NCBI GenBank assembly: GCA_023055505.1
Contig: JALIRH010000004.1
Span: 9,729,368-9,793,367, forward strand
Reading direction: 5' to 3'
From: Callipepla californica brunnescens
Taxonomy: Eukaryota; Chordata; Aves; Galliformes; Odontophoridae
Length of the DNA: 64,000 nt
This document shows, in pieces, positions 49,580 through 62,419 of the stretch. How positions within the stretch are numbered: position 1 is the first letter of the stretch; each line of letters starts with the position of its first letter. Under the pieces are notes generated by a model. The model was not told the origin of the DNA, did not search any database, and saw only the letters and a program-made list of their open reading frames with translations. Position numbers and translations under genes: made by a program.

Positions 49580-52500
49580 CACTGTAGAGGTGGCTGTCTT
49601 GAATGGCTTCAGCACTTTCTTTCCAAAGCTGTTGTGCTATGAAAATTAGCAGAATCTATTCAGTCTTCATTTCTGCTGTTCAGAGCTTTTCAGGTTGCAG
49701 TGGGAATCCGCTTATTTTTGTCGTTCTTTATCTTGGCAGTGATTGGCAGCAAGACAGAGAACTTACTCCTTTATTTTACTTTGTGCTGCCATGCTCCTTT
49801 TCTCCTTTGCTTCAAATTTATACGTGCATACTTTGTCAGATGACAGGAGTATATGACAGAAAATTGCTTACTGCCATTGCTGTTGCCCAGCTCAGTAGAT
49901 GCCAAAATCAAGTGTTTTGCATATGTGTTAAAGGAAATTGATGCTTTAATCTTTCAAAAGTTGACTATGAGTAGATACTTGTAATTATTCAAATAATTCG
50001 TGTTTTCTTTAACTAAATATCCATCATATTTAGAATTTGCTGAAGACTGAGTGCCTTGCCCTAACTCTGTGTCTGTGAAATGACATGTTGGTGTGTTCAC
50101 TATTCCAGTATATGCACCATTTTCCTTAGGAGTTTTCCTAGCAAGTGGTAATTCTGATGCAGAATGTACACATAAACAACAGGATGATTTTATGATAATG
50201 TATGGTAAACAAATTCAATTAAATTATGAGTAGCTTCTAAGATGTCTTTGTTTTAGAGTGAAATGAGAATTGACAATTTTAATGCTGTTGATGGTTGGGA
50301 TTATTTGGACCAGGATGTATATCCTTGAAGTTTTGATAAGTAGATAATATTGGGGATCAAAACAGCAGGAAATCTCTTGCTCGTTTCAGATGAAGTTTGG
50401 AATAAACTGGTAATGTCAAATAACAGTATACTGTGGAAAAACAGTTTTGTTAAGTAGAGTGTTTTAAATAGGATTCTGCTTTCACCAGTACCTACAGTTA
50501 ACATTGTGGAACACTAATGCTTGTGGCAAACCTGGCCATAATAATCTAGTCTTGTTGGAATCAATAATAGCGTGCCTTTCTGATCTTTTTATATCCTTTC
50601 TTCCTTACTTTTCAATACAATTTAGCACGTGAAGTTGAATAAAACACAATTGTTTTTGCAATTCCTTATGATTAGCTAGTGTGTACATCAGCGCTGCTCT
50701 CCTATGCTTGTTTTTGCTAATCATAGAATTTGGAGCAGATAGACCATGTCTTTATTTGGGCAAGTAATGTGCCAAGAATGGAATGTAGAAAGCAACCTTT
50801 TTTGTAGCTAAGCACAGTCTTCCATTTGTTATCACTAGTAGATAATAAACACACTGTCTTCCATCTTTCCTGTAGTTGTTAATCTTCCTGTGAGTATCCT
50901 GAAAATGGCAATGTCAGGAATATGGAAGGTTCAGTTATGTATGGAAATTTTGAAATCAGGTTCTGTTCATAAAATTGAGCACTGAAGAAGGCATAGAAAT
51001 GAGTCTTAAGTGGGCTGTCTAGACCAGCTGACTGGAATAATAGTTTTTAGTGCATATTTGAGAACTTGTAAAGTATGTGTGTCTCGGATGACAAGATACA
51101 GCTTGAAATATGAGTCTATATTGAGGAGAGCAAATAACTAGATAGGAAATGACTGCTGAATACTTCTGAGTAACTGTTATTGGGAAAAGTTTGATAATCT
51201 CTTCTAATGATAGTAATCCTACTGAATCATACTTTATATCAATGGCACTGGTCTCATGGGTTTTGTTTCTTTACTGTGCAGAGGCTTTAAGTAAAGATCT
51301 GCCAGTTGCATCTCTTTATAGCCTAGATTCTGTTAGCTGCAATAAATCTGGATGCTTGCTAATGGCTCTAAGGGACACCTGTGTTTTCTTTGCTGACAAC
51401 TCCTCTGTTTTTGCTACTGTTTGTTGGCTGTCAGCTCCAGTTGCATGGCTGCAACTACAGCTATGAAAGGTTTGATGCATTTTTTTCAGATTTAGAAAGA
51501 ACTTGAGAGGAACACATCTACTCTTAGAAGTAAGTGGCTTTTTAAAGACTGTGCTTCACTATATAAAATTAATGCAACTGAGGTCTGATTGTACTCTTAT
51601 GCATTGTAACAATTGTACGCATCAGCTTTTGAATTCTCACTGGAGTCATTAAAATAATTGGTAGGTCAACTAATGACTGTCAAAGAGAGGTGGGTACAAA
51701 AGAACATACTCCTTACCATGTCTGGTGTTTGTAGCACTGTCAGTTCTGAGCCAGCTGCCATCCAGCAATGACTGCATAAATTTCAGAGTGATGTTGGAAA
51801 ACTTTCCAAAAAAAAAAAAAATAGGCAGTGGAGATGAGCATTTTAATTTTTGCATGGAGGAATTAAGCCTACATTTGGTGTGTTAGAATTTTTAAATTAG
51901 GTTCATATGCTCTAGGGTACAAGCTTGTTTTGCGTGATGTTCTGCTATTGGAGCATGCCTTGCCTGGGCATTCAGCCCTGGCATTTAAGTTACTAGAATA
52001 GTTTGGAAATTAGAAGAGCCAAATGGTGACACAGTGAATGTTCATTTTTTGCATAAATGACTCTGAAGAGGCTGAAGCAATGTAACAGGAATGATACTGA
52101 AGAACAGTTAACATACCTTAAATGTAAACCGTAAATACAATCTGCTTCTTTGATATTCAGATATATCTATTTTTGTCAAACTGATGAATTTATTTTATTA
52201 CAAATTTCAGATGCAAATTCTTAAGTCATGTGAAAAATACAGTGTAAGCAGTGCAGACTGACCTGCCAGCATGCCTCAGCCCTAGCTGAAAGAATCTGTC
52301 AGTGGAAAGAAAGAACAGCAGTTTTCAGGCTCATTTGTCCCTAGGTGTCTGACAGGATTTTGTGCTGTCTTTTCAGGACCAGTTATTGTTGGCACGTTTT
52401 TCCTCCTTGAGTTCTGTTGCTGGTTTAAACCAGATGGGCCACAGGTAATTAGTTTGGCTTCATGAAAACTGTGTAGGCTATTCCATGACAAGAACAGATC

Positions 52501-55500
52501 CTGTGTTTCTCTCTATTTGGAGAAAAGTATTGCAAAGGCAACAGCTGGGATGGGATATGCATATTAAGGAGGAGTGCCAGCCCTCAATGTTCTGCAAAAA
52601 TTCCATTTGGTTCACAAATCCTGTTTCGTTTCCTGACCAAAATACAGCAAGTTTTTATTTGTTAGTCAATTCCCCAGTGATGTGAAGCTCTCTTATTTTG
52701 TGAAGTTACCACTCGCAGCTCTTGTATTGTGAATCTGTGGCACTCAGTGAACAGTTTTCTTGCTTGTCAAACTGGCTAGATTTTTTGCTGTTGTTCAGAT
52801 GCCTATCCTGATCTAGTATGAAAGTTTAGTAGAGAGATTCTTGCCACTAAGAAAAACTGAACAATAAGTTGGGAATGCTAATAACATCACGGAACATCAT
52901 GCCTATGTCTTTAGGATGAATTCATTTCTGTTGTTCAGGTTGTGACTTTTCTGGTGCACAACTGACGGAGTCTTTATGTTCTCAGAAGGCAACTTAACTT
53001 TATAATTCCTTCCTTTTGTGAAATTACTACAGCAGCTGAAGGCAGTGCATAAGTGGGGTTGAAGGGTTGTTGGTTTTTTTTTGTGAATTTACTGTATGTA
53101 GAAGTAGGGAATGGTGTTGAAAGGTGCCTTATTCTAAGGCAAAATAAACTATAAGTCACTTATGATGGGAATTTAATTGAATGAATTCTTAAAATCTACC
53201 AGTGAACAAGTGTTAGCGTAATGCTTCCAGACTACCCTCACCAATAGAAGGTTCTCCCTAATCCCTAATGTTTAACTCAGATCTGCTTGTTTTGTAATTT
53301 GTAGTCATTTGTTGTCTTGTCCAAGCAGAGATTGTTGTCAGAGATAATCAACCCTTACACTGAACAGGGAAGTCTGACAACTGATGATCTGTATCTGAAA
53401 GACTTGCCCATTCGGTCTGTGCATCAAAAAAAAAAAAGCCTGATGCATTACTGCAGAGACAACCTGTGCCCTGAATTGGGAGCCATTCACTCATATTTTT
53501 CAAAAATCTGATCTGAAAATTTCAGCCTGGGACCTAAAATGTTCTAGTGTTTGTACGTGTTGTTTAAAGAGTGTTTGAATGTTCGGTCTTGGGTTCTACC
53601 AGCTTTTTCACACTTTCACTGCTATGTGGAAACATGAATTGTGTTCACAAATACTCCGTAACTCTGCTGAATTATAATCTGGAATGTGAATTCAGCAGAC
53701 TATTATGGCAAAGCTACCCACTTTAATTGCAACAGGGTTTTGGATTCCAGTAGCAAGAGATACCAGAAAGATAGGTGAGATCTGTCCAAAATAATTAAAA
53801 AAACCTTAGCTTACCACTGGAATATTAGCTCAAAAGATTACAAATGCATAGAAAACAAGGAAGAGATATAGAATTATGTAAAATAATAGTAGGATCACAG
53901 TTTTTCTGTCCAAGTCATCTCATTACATTAATGTCACATTAAAAGATGCAGAATCCTCTTTCTCACGACATCGATCCCTTCTGTGATGTTTGTACTCATG
54001 ACAGCTCCAGCTATCTGTTTAACCAGTGTTTTCTATAGGACCAGGAATGGCATCCATTAAATAGGAAGGCTGTAACTGTTAGTAATTTTGTTTTAAAATG
54101 CACATGGTGTTTATACGATGTTGCCCCAGGATGATAAGCTTGCGATAACAAATGATCAGTTTTCATTTAAAGAAGCGAATTCCTTCCCCCTTTTCTTTGA
54201 CTGAAAACTGGTGGTGTAAAGTGACAGATCTCTATGAAATCGAACCATAAAATAGGAACATAAAAAATAAAACTGTTACTTGTGCTTTTGCTTCTTACAA
54301 GCTCGTTTGCCAATCCTGTTTGTTTATATTTAATAAACTAACTGTAACTGTTTACACACTTGAAATATATATATTCCAAGTTTAAAAAGCCATATGCTGT
54401 CAATAAATTAGACCCTAAAAGCAGGTCAGTATAAATTCCCTCTTTAGATCTGTACTGCAGGCAGTGTAATGCTCAGTTTTCCTGTAGTAGCTGTTGGGCG
54501 TTTTATATCCAGAGGAAAAGATAGAGAATTTATAAACCAGAAGGTTCTCTATGTGTCTGTATGTGAAATAAATGAAATGAGAAGTGCTGGGTTTTGGCTA
54601 GTAGTGTTCATTCTTAGCGGTTTCCTACGGAGGAACTTGCAATTATTACCTTTCAGATGTTAGATACATTTTAAACTTTCCCTCTTCCACCCAGATATGT
54701 ATCCAAAATAATATGATTGTCCCTGAGAACAAAAAAAAGGTGAGGAGAGATTCAAGCCTGAAAGTAAGGACTAATTTTACTGTTTGTGTTGTTTTCTTCC
54801 CCCCCATATTTGTTTTTCCAGTGTTGTTTCAATTTGAATTTTCTGACATAATGCACTCAATTCCCTTAAGGTCTTTCCTGTGAACAACTGTAGATAAGCT
54901 TCTATTGGAAGCCTGTACATCTGGACTCTAACTCAGTCTCCAGTTAACATAGTGATTTTGTGCTTTGGTGCACTTAAACAATTATCTTGATGTTCAGGAA
55001 GTCCCAGTGCATTAGAAATGCGCTGCTAACGGTTCACATTTCCATCTTCTACTTCCTCATGCTTTCAGAATTTTCATGTCTTGTGATGAAGTTTCTCTGG
55101 CTTCATTAACAGTATGGCAGCCTTTGATATGATAGGAACAAAATGTGGTTTGGTGATATCAAGATGATGGGATTTGGTTGGAAGGGCAAGGAAGTTCCTG
55201 CTTTTCTCTCCCTCCATCTCTTCCAAGTCTTTTCATGCGTGAAATTGGGAGAGTCTTCTGAGAGGAGAACCAGATGAAAAAACACAACCAGAAGAGCACA
55301 CGTGAGCATTGGTGGTTACACCACTTTTATGGAGTTGCCTTTTTTTGATTTTTCTTTTTATTCTGCAAGAAATGGGACTTGCACAAAGAATATAAACAAA
55401 GGAAGAGCTTTGTAATAACTTGTAATTTATTAATTGTTTCTCCAGCAATGGCTGTACCTCAGTACAATCAATGAGCTAACTTTGTTTTTTTGTACAGTCC

Positions 55501-57514
55501 ATGATTTGCCATATTGATCTGGAAGCGTAGGTCTCAGAATAAGATAATGTATTTAAGCTCTGAATTGACTGAGATTTGGGGTGTATTATCGTTTAGATTT
55601 CTTCAGCTCTTGCAAATTTTTGTCCTCAGAAGGGAACTATAGAACAAATGCAGTATTACAAATGTACGTATTTGAATACTAATTGTGTGCATTGTCTGAA
55701 ATATTTACCAAGTAACGCGCAACCGAATAAAAGCTTCAATACATTGTCTGCAAGGATGTGCTCACTGATGGAGAGAGGTCAGATCACGCCGTGCATTTTA
55801 AAATCTCCTATCAGCTACATGGAATTCAGCCCCTACTACGTATTAAATCTGTTTTCATCTGTCTGAGAATCTGTCTTCTTGGATAATCGTTCAGTATGGT
55901 CACGTTCTTTTCTGACAGCAAGGATTAGATCTATAATTACTCTTCAAGGCTCTGAACAGGAGTATCATATGAAGGTCCCGTTGTTGACTTGCCTGCTTCA
56001 TCGAATAGTATTGCAGGTTCAGATTAATTCTATTTTTATCCTGATTTCACAGAAAACAAGGTATCTCTAAGCTTTATCTGTTCAGTTCTTCATCCCTCTG
56101 CAGAAGCTTATTTAGTATTTGACCAGTTTCAAACGAAGTGGACAGAGGAACAGAGTTTTATAGCCACAACCTTGTCCCTTCATGGAATTAGGCGTGTATT
56201 TCCTCAAGATCAAGCAGTGAGAGGGCGTTGTAATGGAACATTTATAAGACATCCTTGAATCTAGTTGCAAAATGTCTGTTGAAACCAGGATTCATCTAGA
56301 ACTTTTTTTAAATATTGATAGTGGATAATTACTTCAGCGAGCTGTCATCCTTCTAAGATTTTGGTTAAGCTAAAATGATATAGATTAGTAACAAAACTGC
56401 CAAGAGGGTCTCTACTGAGAAGAAAATGGTTTAGGATTTTAAATTGTTTGTTCATTTAACTGCTTCGTTATCAGTGCCTAGAATTGCACGCTCCACAGAG
56501 TAGAGATTTAGCTCTTTCTCGCGTTTACTGTAGAACAGGCTGGATGCAGAAAGAACCAGTGAGTTTGTATTCAGTGATCATGCGTTTACTGAATTCAGTG
56601 GTCTGTTCATAAAATGCAATACTATTATACTTCAGTGCAGCTAACTGTGAAGAGCTATGAAAGCTAATAAGATCTATGGTGATGAAAGAGAAGAGAGGGA
56701 AGATTTGCAAACAGCTGGTTTACAGAGAAAACAGAATTACGCACAACAGGAGAATTAAGTCATTACTGAGCAGATGACTTCTGGAATAAATGTATAGAGG
56801 AAATAGAAAATCAATCAGCTTTCCATTATGAAGGACTATTCAGAGACATGAGGATAAAGAAAAACTCTCCCTTATAAGAGAGGGAGAAGGTGAGGTAACC
56901 AAAAAGGAATGCAGATCAAACTTGCAGGGAATAGCAGTCGGTTAGAAGACCTTTTTTTCTTATTTCATTTTGAGAGTAATCATAGTGAGACAAGAAGTAA
57001 TTGAGAATGTAGATTCATTTGAAAGTAAATGAAATGGCTTGCATGGTTGAAATATTTTTTTTTCCAGTCTTTCACATGAAGGATGACAAAGTCAAAACCC
57101 TATAGAAATACTTATCAGTAAAGCACTAATGGGAATTTTGATACAAATGACCATATGCTATTTGGAAAGTGCAGGTCATGGAGATTCTTAAGCTATGATA
57201 CAAACTGCCCTGCACTTATGTTTGAAGGGATAGAATAATCAAAAGGAATAGTAGAATTCTAAGCTGTGTATAGAGAAATGGCTAGAAAAATGAGATTTCT
57301 TCTAAGTCTCTGAATTTACGTACTGTGCTATCATTTTTTTTTTTAATACACAGAACAGTGAGTGATCAGGAGATGCTAACAAACTGGAGGGAATGCGTGC
57401 AAATAAGAGCTATGAGCTCCTGGGAATAGTTGTTTCTCTCTTTCTGTGTTGTCTAGCAGAAATCTGTTTCAGAAGCTTACAAATGAAAATGATCAGCCTT
57501 AAAAGAGCTTCTAT

Positions 57515-57800
57515 ACTGGGTCTATCTGGGATGGAGTTCAATTTCCCCCACAGCATTCTGTATAACCCTGAGTTTTGTATTTCTAGTTAGAACAGTGTCT
57601 AGCTGTCCCACTGAAGCTTGGTCTCTTGCTGAGCAGTGCTAGCACAGCATTGAGATTTTCTCCAAACCCCCAAAGCCAGTAGCCTGGGGACGGGCGAGAG
57701 GCAAGGAGGGGACGTGGCTGGGGCAGCTGACCCAGTCTGGCCAAGAGTCTAATTCCATGCCATAAGACGTCACACTCAGAAATTGAAGCTGGAAAGGGGG
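57515..57800 (+). mobile_element. Diverged avian endogenous-retrovirus LTR fragment (solo)
   Basis: Phrases such as CATTCTGTATAACCCTGAG, TTGCTGAGCAGTGCTAGCAC, GAGGGGACGTGGCTGGGGCA, CAGCTGACCCAGTCTGGCCA and CCATAAGACGTCAC resemble a common bird LTR family whose U3 end carries a TGACGTCA box. No internal retroviral coding sequence is seen nearby, so it is treated as a decayed solo LTR. Ends are approximate. Confidence 0.55.
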
Positions 57801-57959
57801 AAAAAGAAGGGAGGATTCTCATTACAAAAATGCCTGTCCTCTTGAAAATCATTATGCATATTGAGGCTCTGGTTCTCAAGACATGGCTAAACATTGCTTG
57901 CTAGTGGGAAGTAGAGAATAATTGTTTTCTCTTCTTTTACTTCCACATGGCCTTTGCTT

Positions 57960-57960
<1 letters not shown>

Positions 57961-57997
<37 letters not shown>
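57961..57997 (+). repeat. Poly-T tract (37 T)
   Basis: An uninterrupted run of 37 T is followed by a pyrimidine-rich stretch (CCCTCTTTTCTCCTCTTC). It lies about 160 bp right of the LTR-like fragment. Confidence 0.95.
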
Positions 57998-58095
57998 CCC
58001 TCTTTTCTCCTCTTCAATTAAGTTGCCCCTATCTCAACTTGTGAGTCTTTCCCCCTGCCTCCTTGATCTATTTTCTCCTCTTATTTTGAGGAAGG

Positions 58096-58129
58096 GGAAT
58101 AAGAGAGTTGTGGGAATAAGAGAGTTGTG
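58096..58129 (+). repeat. 17-bp tandem duplication
   Basis: GGAATAAGAGAGTTGTG occurs twice in exact succession in CHID1 intron 8. Confidence 0.85.
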
Positions 58130-59077
58130 TAGAGATGAGCTGGCCATCAGTGTGAAACCACCACAGCTTCTTAGTCCAGTGAAAAGTGGCTTGGCTAAAA
58201 ATGGGAAGAATGGTTGTAGAAACAAGGCTTGAATAGGAAGATCAGTATTTTAGCCAAGAAAATTAATTTATTGGGAGCACATGGTGGAATCTTTATTACC
58301 TCTCCAGGAAACTGACTGCTTTAAAGCAAAGCTAATAATGTGTCTTGGACAGCTGTTGTAGTCCAAACAAGAACTGGTATGCGTCACATCTTAGAAATGT
58401 CTCTGTTTCTTAAATGTTATGCTCCAAAATTAGAGTGTTTGTTTTCTCTTAATAACTATGTGGTTCCCTAGAAAAGGATAGGCAAAATAGGCAAGTTCAC
58501 CCAGCACCTCGGCTTATGTCCAGACCTCAAGTGAAAAACATGATTTATTGCACATTCAGTAGTGGTATATGGGTTTTCAGTTGTTTTCTCTTGGGGTTTG
58601 CTGTTGTTTTACTGCAGTAACCAGTGTGCAGTAAAAGTCTGCTCTGTGGTAAATTTCTCCTCTCAGAGTGATTGCTACAGCCCATGTACATGCAAATTTT
58701 GTCTAGATTGCCACTTGCAAACCTGAGTAGCTGGTGTTTAATTGTCAGCAGTTACTAAGTTTCCTAGTTAACTGTGTTGAACAGTTGATGTAAGAACCAA
58801 GTAAGAACGCTACTGCATCTGAGAGGAGTGTTAAGGAAAGTGAATGAAATTTGCTTAAAATATTGAGGTAGAAAAACACAAACAGTATATGAAGTGTCTA
58901 TCTCTTGGAATAGCAGTAAGAAAGAATTAGTATAAGCTATTATAAAGAATACCCCTTTCTACTTTAAATTTACTTTTTGAGCCTGTTTCACATTTATAGT
59001 AGTTGTTATATAGTTTCAGTATATTTGTAGACCAACAGGACCAGTTTTTTTCACACAGCAGATTATTTAGTGCATAA

Positions 59078-59116
59078 CTTCACTATCTTATCCTGTACAT
59101 TCACTATCTTATCCAG
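59078..59116 (+). repeat. Tandem duplication of TTCACTATCTTATCC
   Basis: Two copies of TTCACTATCTTATCC lie about 21 bp apart, followed by TGT and AGT respectively. Confidence 0.8.
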
Positions 59117-60919
59117 TGCTATTTTCAGGTAAACTAAAAGATAAAGAAAACTAAGCACTTGAAAGTCAGGGTTAATTCCATGCAAGGAGATTTTGAGATA
59201 CAGTAGTTCAGTTGTTTTTCCTGCCAATCACACTCATGTACCTGCCTTCTGTCCCTTTCCTTTGTGTTGCATTGATAGTAAGCATAAAAAATCACCAGGT
59301 TTCAGTCATCTGACAATGATGTATCCGTAGTAAGTATCTTATACACTCTAAGGAAGTGCTGATGGACTCTGCCACTTCACTGAGTATTATGGAAATATTT
59401 AGCTCTTGAGAGAATGACAGACTTTTGGGCTACGTTAGAAAATTTTACTCTCACGTACGACCATTTTATTTTCTGTGCAGTGTTTCTTGATCATTTTTGT
59501 GCAGGTTTTCTCAATAACGTACTCAGTAGAACATGTCTAACTTTGAGTTTAGGATTAATTTATGTACCAGAATGATTAGAAAACCTTAAATTAGAAGAAT
59601 AATAGCTGTGCAAAAGTACTTGTTTTTGTCCTTAGTTACTTTTTTAAAATATTGTCTGTAAAAGGACAAAGCCTTTCCCTGCTGCCAGATTTGTTCTAAG
59701 TTGGGAATTTATGCCCTTGTTTCTCAGATGGATTTTCTTTGTAGTTAAAGTAGCTTGGTGACAAGCTTGCTTTGCAGAAAACAACAACTGTATCCATTTT
59801 AACCTGATTTTTTTCACATTCCTTGACTATTCATATGGAAAGTGGATACATTACTTGCCCTCTACACCCAAGTTTCATTAAAATACTACCCAGCTTAATT
59901 TACAATGCAACCTAACTCACTGTAATATCTAATGCACATTATAATTACTTTTTATGCTTTTCCCGTCATGAGTAATCAAAATCAATTTACTGAAAATGTG
60001 TTTTGTTGGGGTTTGCATTGGGGAATTGCTTTGCCTACAGGCATCCAGGTTGCCATGACATTATTTCAGAAATGTCCTTCATTTTCTTTACTTTGGGAAA
60101 CAGCTGTAGCTTGCAGTTGGAGCAAATCACTAGCAGATAACTATCAAAAAAATTATGGTCCACCAATGGGTTCCAGAAGAGAACATTTATTTTAATTTGT
60201 TAAAGCCTCAGAAAGAAAGGGTTGGGATTTCTTTTTAATATGACAAGTATATTACTGGTTCTGAAAACCTGAACCTGCTAGAGTGCCACCATGCTTTGTA
60301 CAAATTAGAGCTACATAATCCAGAGTGCATCTGGTCTCATTCACTGACCTGACTTGCAGATATCATTCATGCTTTGCAGATATGTTAAATGACTTATTCT
60401 GCCCCACTTCATAGCCTGTACTCTGTTAACTACCTTGCAAAATGCCCCTTTAAAACTGATAAATGAATTGTGTTATGCTCTGGTGATCCATTTAGCACAT
60501 AACATTGGATGAAGAATTTAGACACTGATCCAAAAGTGATAAGGGACAAAAAAGTAATTTTTTTTTTCATTTTATTCCTTGCATCTGTTACTGAGCATCT
60601 TTTTGGTTTTCACATTTGAGCTGGACTGTGAGTGGTTTTAATCTGTAGTTTGTCTAGATAGGGGTCATCTGCTAATTTCTAGGTAAAATAATATCCTTGG
60701 GAAGTTGTGAACTCTTCAGTATCTTCCCCTCTGCTCTCAAGAGTAACCTCCTGCATTCCTACAGGGTCTGTAACTGTTGAACTACTTTTTTCTTTGTAGT
60801 ATTCCCCTACGAGCCATGCTTTCCCAGGTTATTTAGGATAATGTGCATCAGTCTCTCTACCTGTGCCTCAGAGCCCTCTGGCTGAGGATGTGAATATCCT
60901 TGCATCTTTGTCATGTACT

Positions 60920-60960
60920 TAAGGCTTCCTTGTGTTTCCTGCTTAAGGCTTCCTTTTGTG
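60920..60960 (+). repeat. Tandem duplication of TTAAGGCTTCCTT
   Basis: TTAAGGCTTCCTTGTGT and TTAAGGCTTCCTTTTGT follow each other with a few bases between in CHID1 intron 8. Confidence 0.8.
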
Positions 60961-61291
60961 CACTGCTAGTTTGATGTGTAGAATTCTCCTTGAAGCATAC
61001 TCAGAACCTGTGTGCAATAATTGGTTGAGTTGGATGGTTGAAGAAAGTCAAGAGTTTCTAAGAGTCCAAAACTGCCAAAGATACCCTCTCACCTCACGAA
61101 GATAGAATTTGTAAATGACGAAAAAATTTTTTCTTTTTTTAATTAAAAAAAAAAAAATAAAATAGGCAGAGGTGGTTAAACATTCCAGTTTTCATACAAT
61201 GGTATACTGAAAGCATAGCTAAACCTTTGTGTGATGAATACTATGGGGTGGTTTTTCCTCAAACTGAGGGCAGAATTGGTTCATTCAATTT

Positions 61292-61382
61292 CATAGAATC
61301 ACAGAATGATTGTGGTTTGAAGGGATCTTAAAGGTCATCTAGTTCCAACCCGTGCACTGTGGGCAGGGATGTCAGCCAGGTT
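61292..61382 (-). mobile_element. CR1 LINE 3'-end fragment next to CHID1 exon 8
   Basis: CATAGAATCACAGAATGATT, AAGGTCATCTAGTTCCAACC and GTGGGCAGGGATG are antisense CR1. The fragment ends only about 55 bp before the splice acceptor of the exon at 61438, directly before the T-rich tract. Confidence 0.85.
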
Positions 61383-61400
61383 GTGAAAATAATCTTTTTC

Positions 61401-61427
61401 TTTTTTTTTTTTTTTTTTTTTTTTTTT
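61401..61427 (+). repeat. Poly-T tract (27 T) at CHID1 exon 8 acceptor
   Basis: A run of 27 T ends ten bases before the exon at 61438 and so serves as its polypyrimidine tract. Confidence 0.95.
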
Positions 61428-61437
61428 GTTTTAAAAG

Positions 61438-61539
61438 GACTAACCAGCCAGGAATGTTCACAAAAAAAGAATTTGATCAGTTGGCCTCAGCAGTAGACAG
61501 CTTCAGTCTCATGACATATGACTACTCAACTCCACAACG
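61438..61539 (+). CDS. CHID1: CHID1 coding exon 8
   Basis: This exon lies 22 kb downstream of the previous one. G completes Gly, then TNQPGMFTKKEFDQL, then SFSLMTYDYSTPQ, and two bases of an Arg codon. SLMTYDYST is a GH18 barrel-strand block conserved in human. The acceptor GTTTTAAAAG follows a 27-base T run, and the donor is GTAAGA. Confidence 0.95.
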
Positions 61540-62263
61540 GTAAGACTCTAACACTAGAAAAACAAAAAGGTGAAGTAACCGATTCCCATTTACACCCTTA
61601 TGATATATCCTCCCTGATGAGACAGGGGGAGAATTAGCCTGAAATCCTGTTACTGTGTATAGGACAGCTCAACTACACTGAGTATTCCGGTACTACTGTT
61701 TTTCATTTACGCAGCTTTTTGCTGTTAATAGGCAATTGCCTGGTTAGGGCTTCAAGCTGAAGTAGCATACAAGCATTAGGCAGTCGTTGAAACCTGTATT
61801 GCTTACCAGTCATTGCTTTCATAGTCCTTAGTCCTTTCTACAAGGAAGTGGTAGATTTGATCCCAGTGTATTATGCTAGTAACACAGTATGGGGATAGTA
61901 TTGGAAAAAAAAAAAAGCAGAAGTTTTTTCTTTTACAGATTTTTTGAAGTGTTCTGTGGGCATTGTGCCAAGCCCAATGACAGAGAAAATGTGCTAGGAG
62001 GAAATTCCCTACAAGAAGTTTCATGTCTCTTCACCTCAGAAATGAATGACCAAGACGAGTGGGGCAGGCATGTTCTGTGCATTAGTAGTTCAAGCCATCT
62101 AGGAACACAAATGGAGCCATTGTAGGGTTGTAGGTTAACCTTCACTGTTTCCTTGTGTTCAGTAGTTTTCTCTTTACAATTATAGTAGTCCAAAAGCAAA
62201 TGCTAACAAGGGTGAATATGTACCCTCTCTCACAGCTTGTTTGAATTTTTGTTGACTCAACAG
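61540..62263 (+). other. CHID1: CHID1 intron 9
   Basis: This is a short intron of 724 bp with a 12-base A run near 61903-61916. Nothing else is recognisable. Confidence 0.8.
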
Positions 62264-62419
62264 ACCCGGTCCAAATTCCCCACTGCCCTGGGTACGAGCC
62301 TGTGTTCAAGTACTGGATCCTGATTCAAAATGGAGAAATAAAATACTTCTAGGGCTGAATTTTTATGGCATGGACTATTCTGCTTTGGGAGCCTTGGGGG
62401 AGCCAATCCTCGGTACCAG
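62264..62419 (+). CDS. CHID1: CHID1 coding exon 9
   Basis: The acceptor CAACAG ends at 62263. A completes Arg, then PGPNSPLPWVRACVQVLD, SKWRNKILLGLNFYGMDY and GEPILGT follow, with two bases of the next codon. It aligns without gaps to human PGPNAPLSWVRACVQ and KILLGLNFYGMDY. The donor is GTAAGA. Two further segments of the protein (about 73 residues in human) are not found before 64000. Confidence 0.95.

Larger units (their letters stand above)
39411..61437 (+). other. CHID1: CHID1 intron 8 (22 kb)
   Basis: This is by far the largest CHID1 intron. It contains repeat copy B (42220-42409), a 20-bp palindrome (43310-43329), TTTTA microsatellites (about 45140-45200 and 48097-48122), T21 (49153-49173), A38 (49541-49578), an LTR-like fragment (57515-57800), T37 (57961-57997), short tandem duplications and a CR1 3' end just before the exon. 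Several ORFs of 60-130 codons occur, but none has a recognisable domain or supporting splice sites, so no nested gene is claimed. Confidence 0.7.

Noticed and set aside
49603..49941. 112-codon ORF just after the A38 tract
   Set aside because: No domain, no splice context and no homology that I recognise. Codon use looks like random AT-rich intron, and a stretch after a poly-A run is not the body of a retrocopy.
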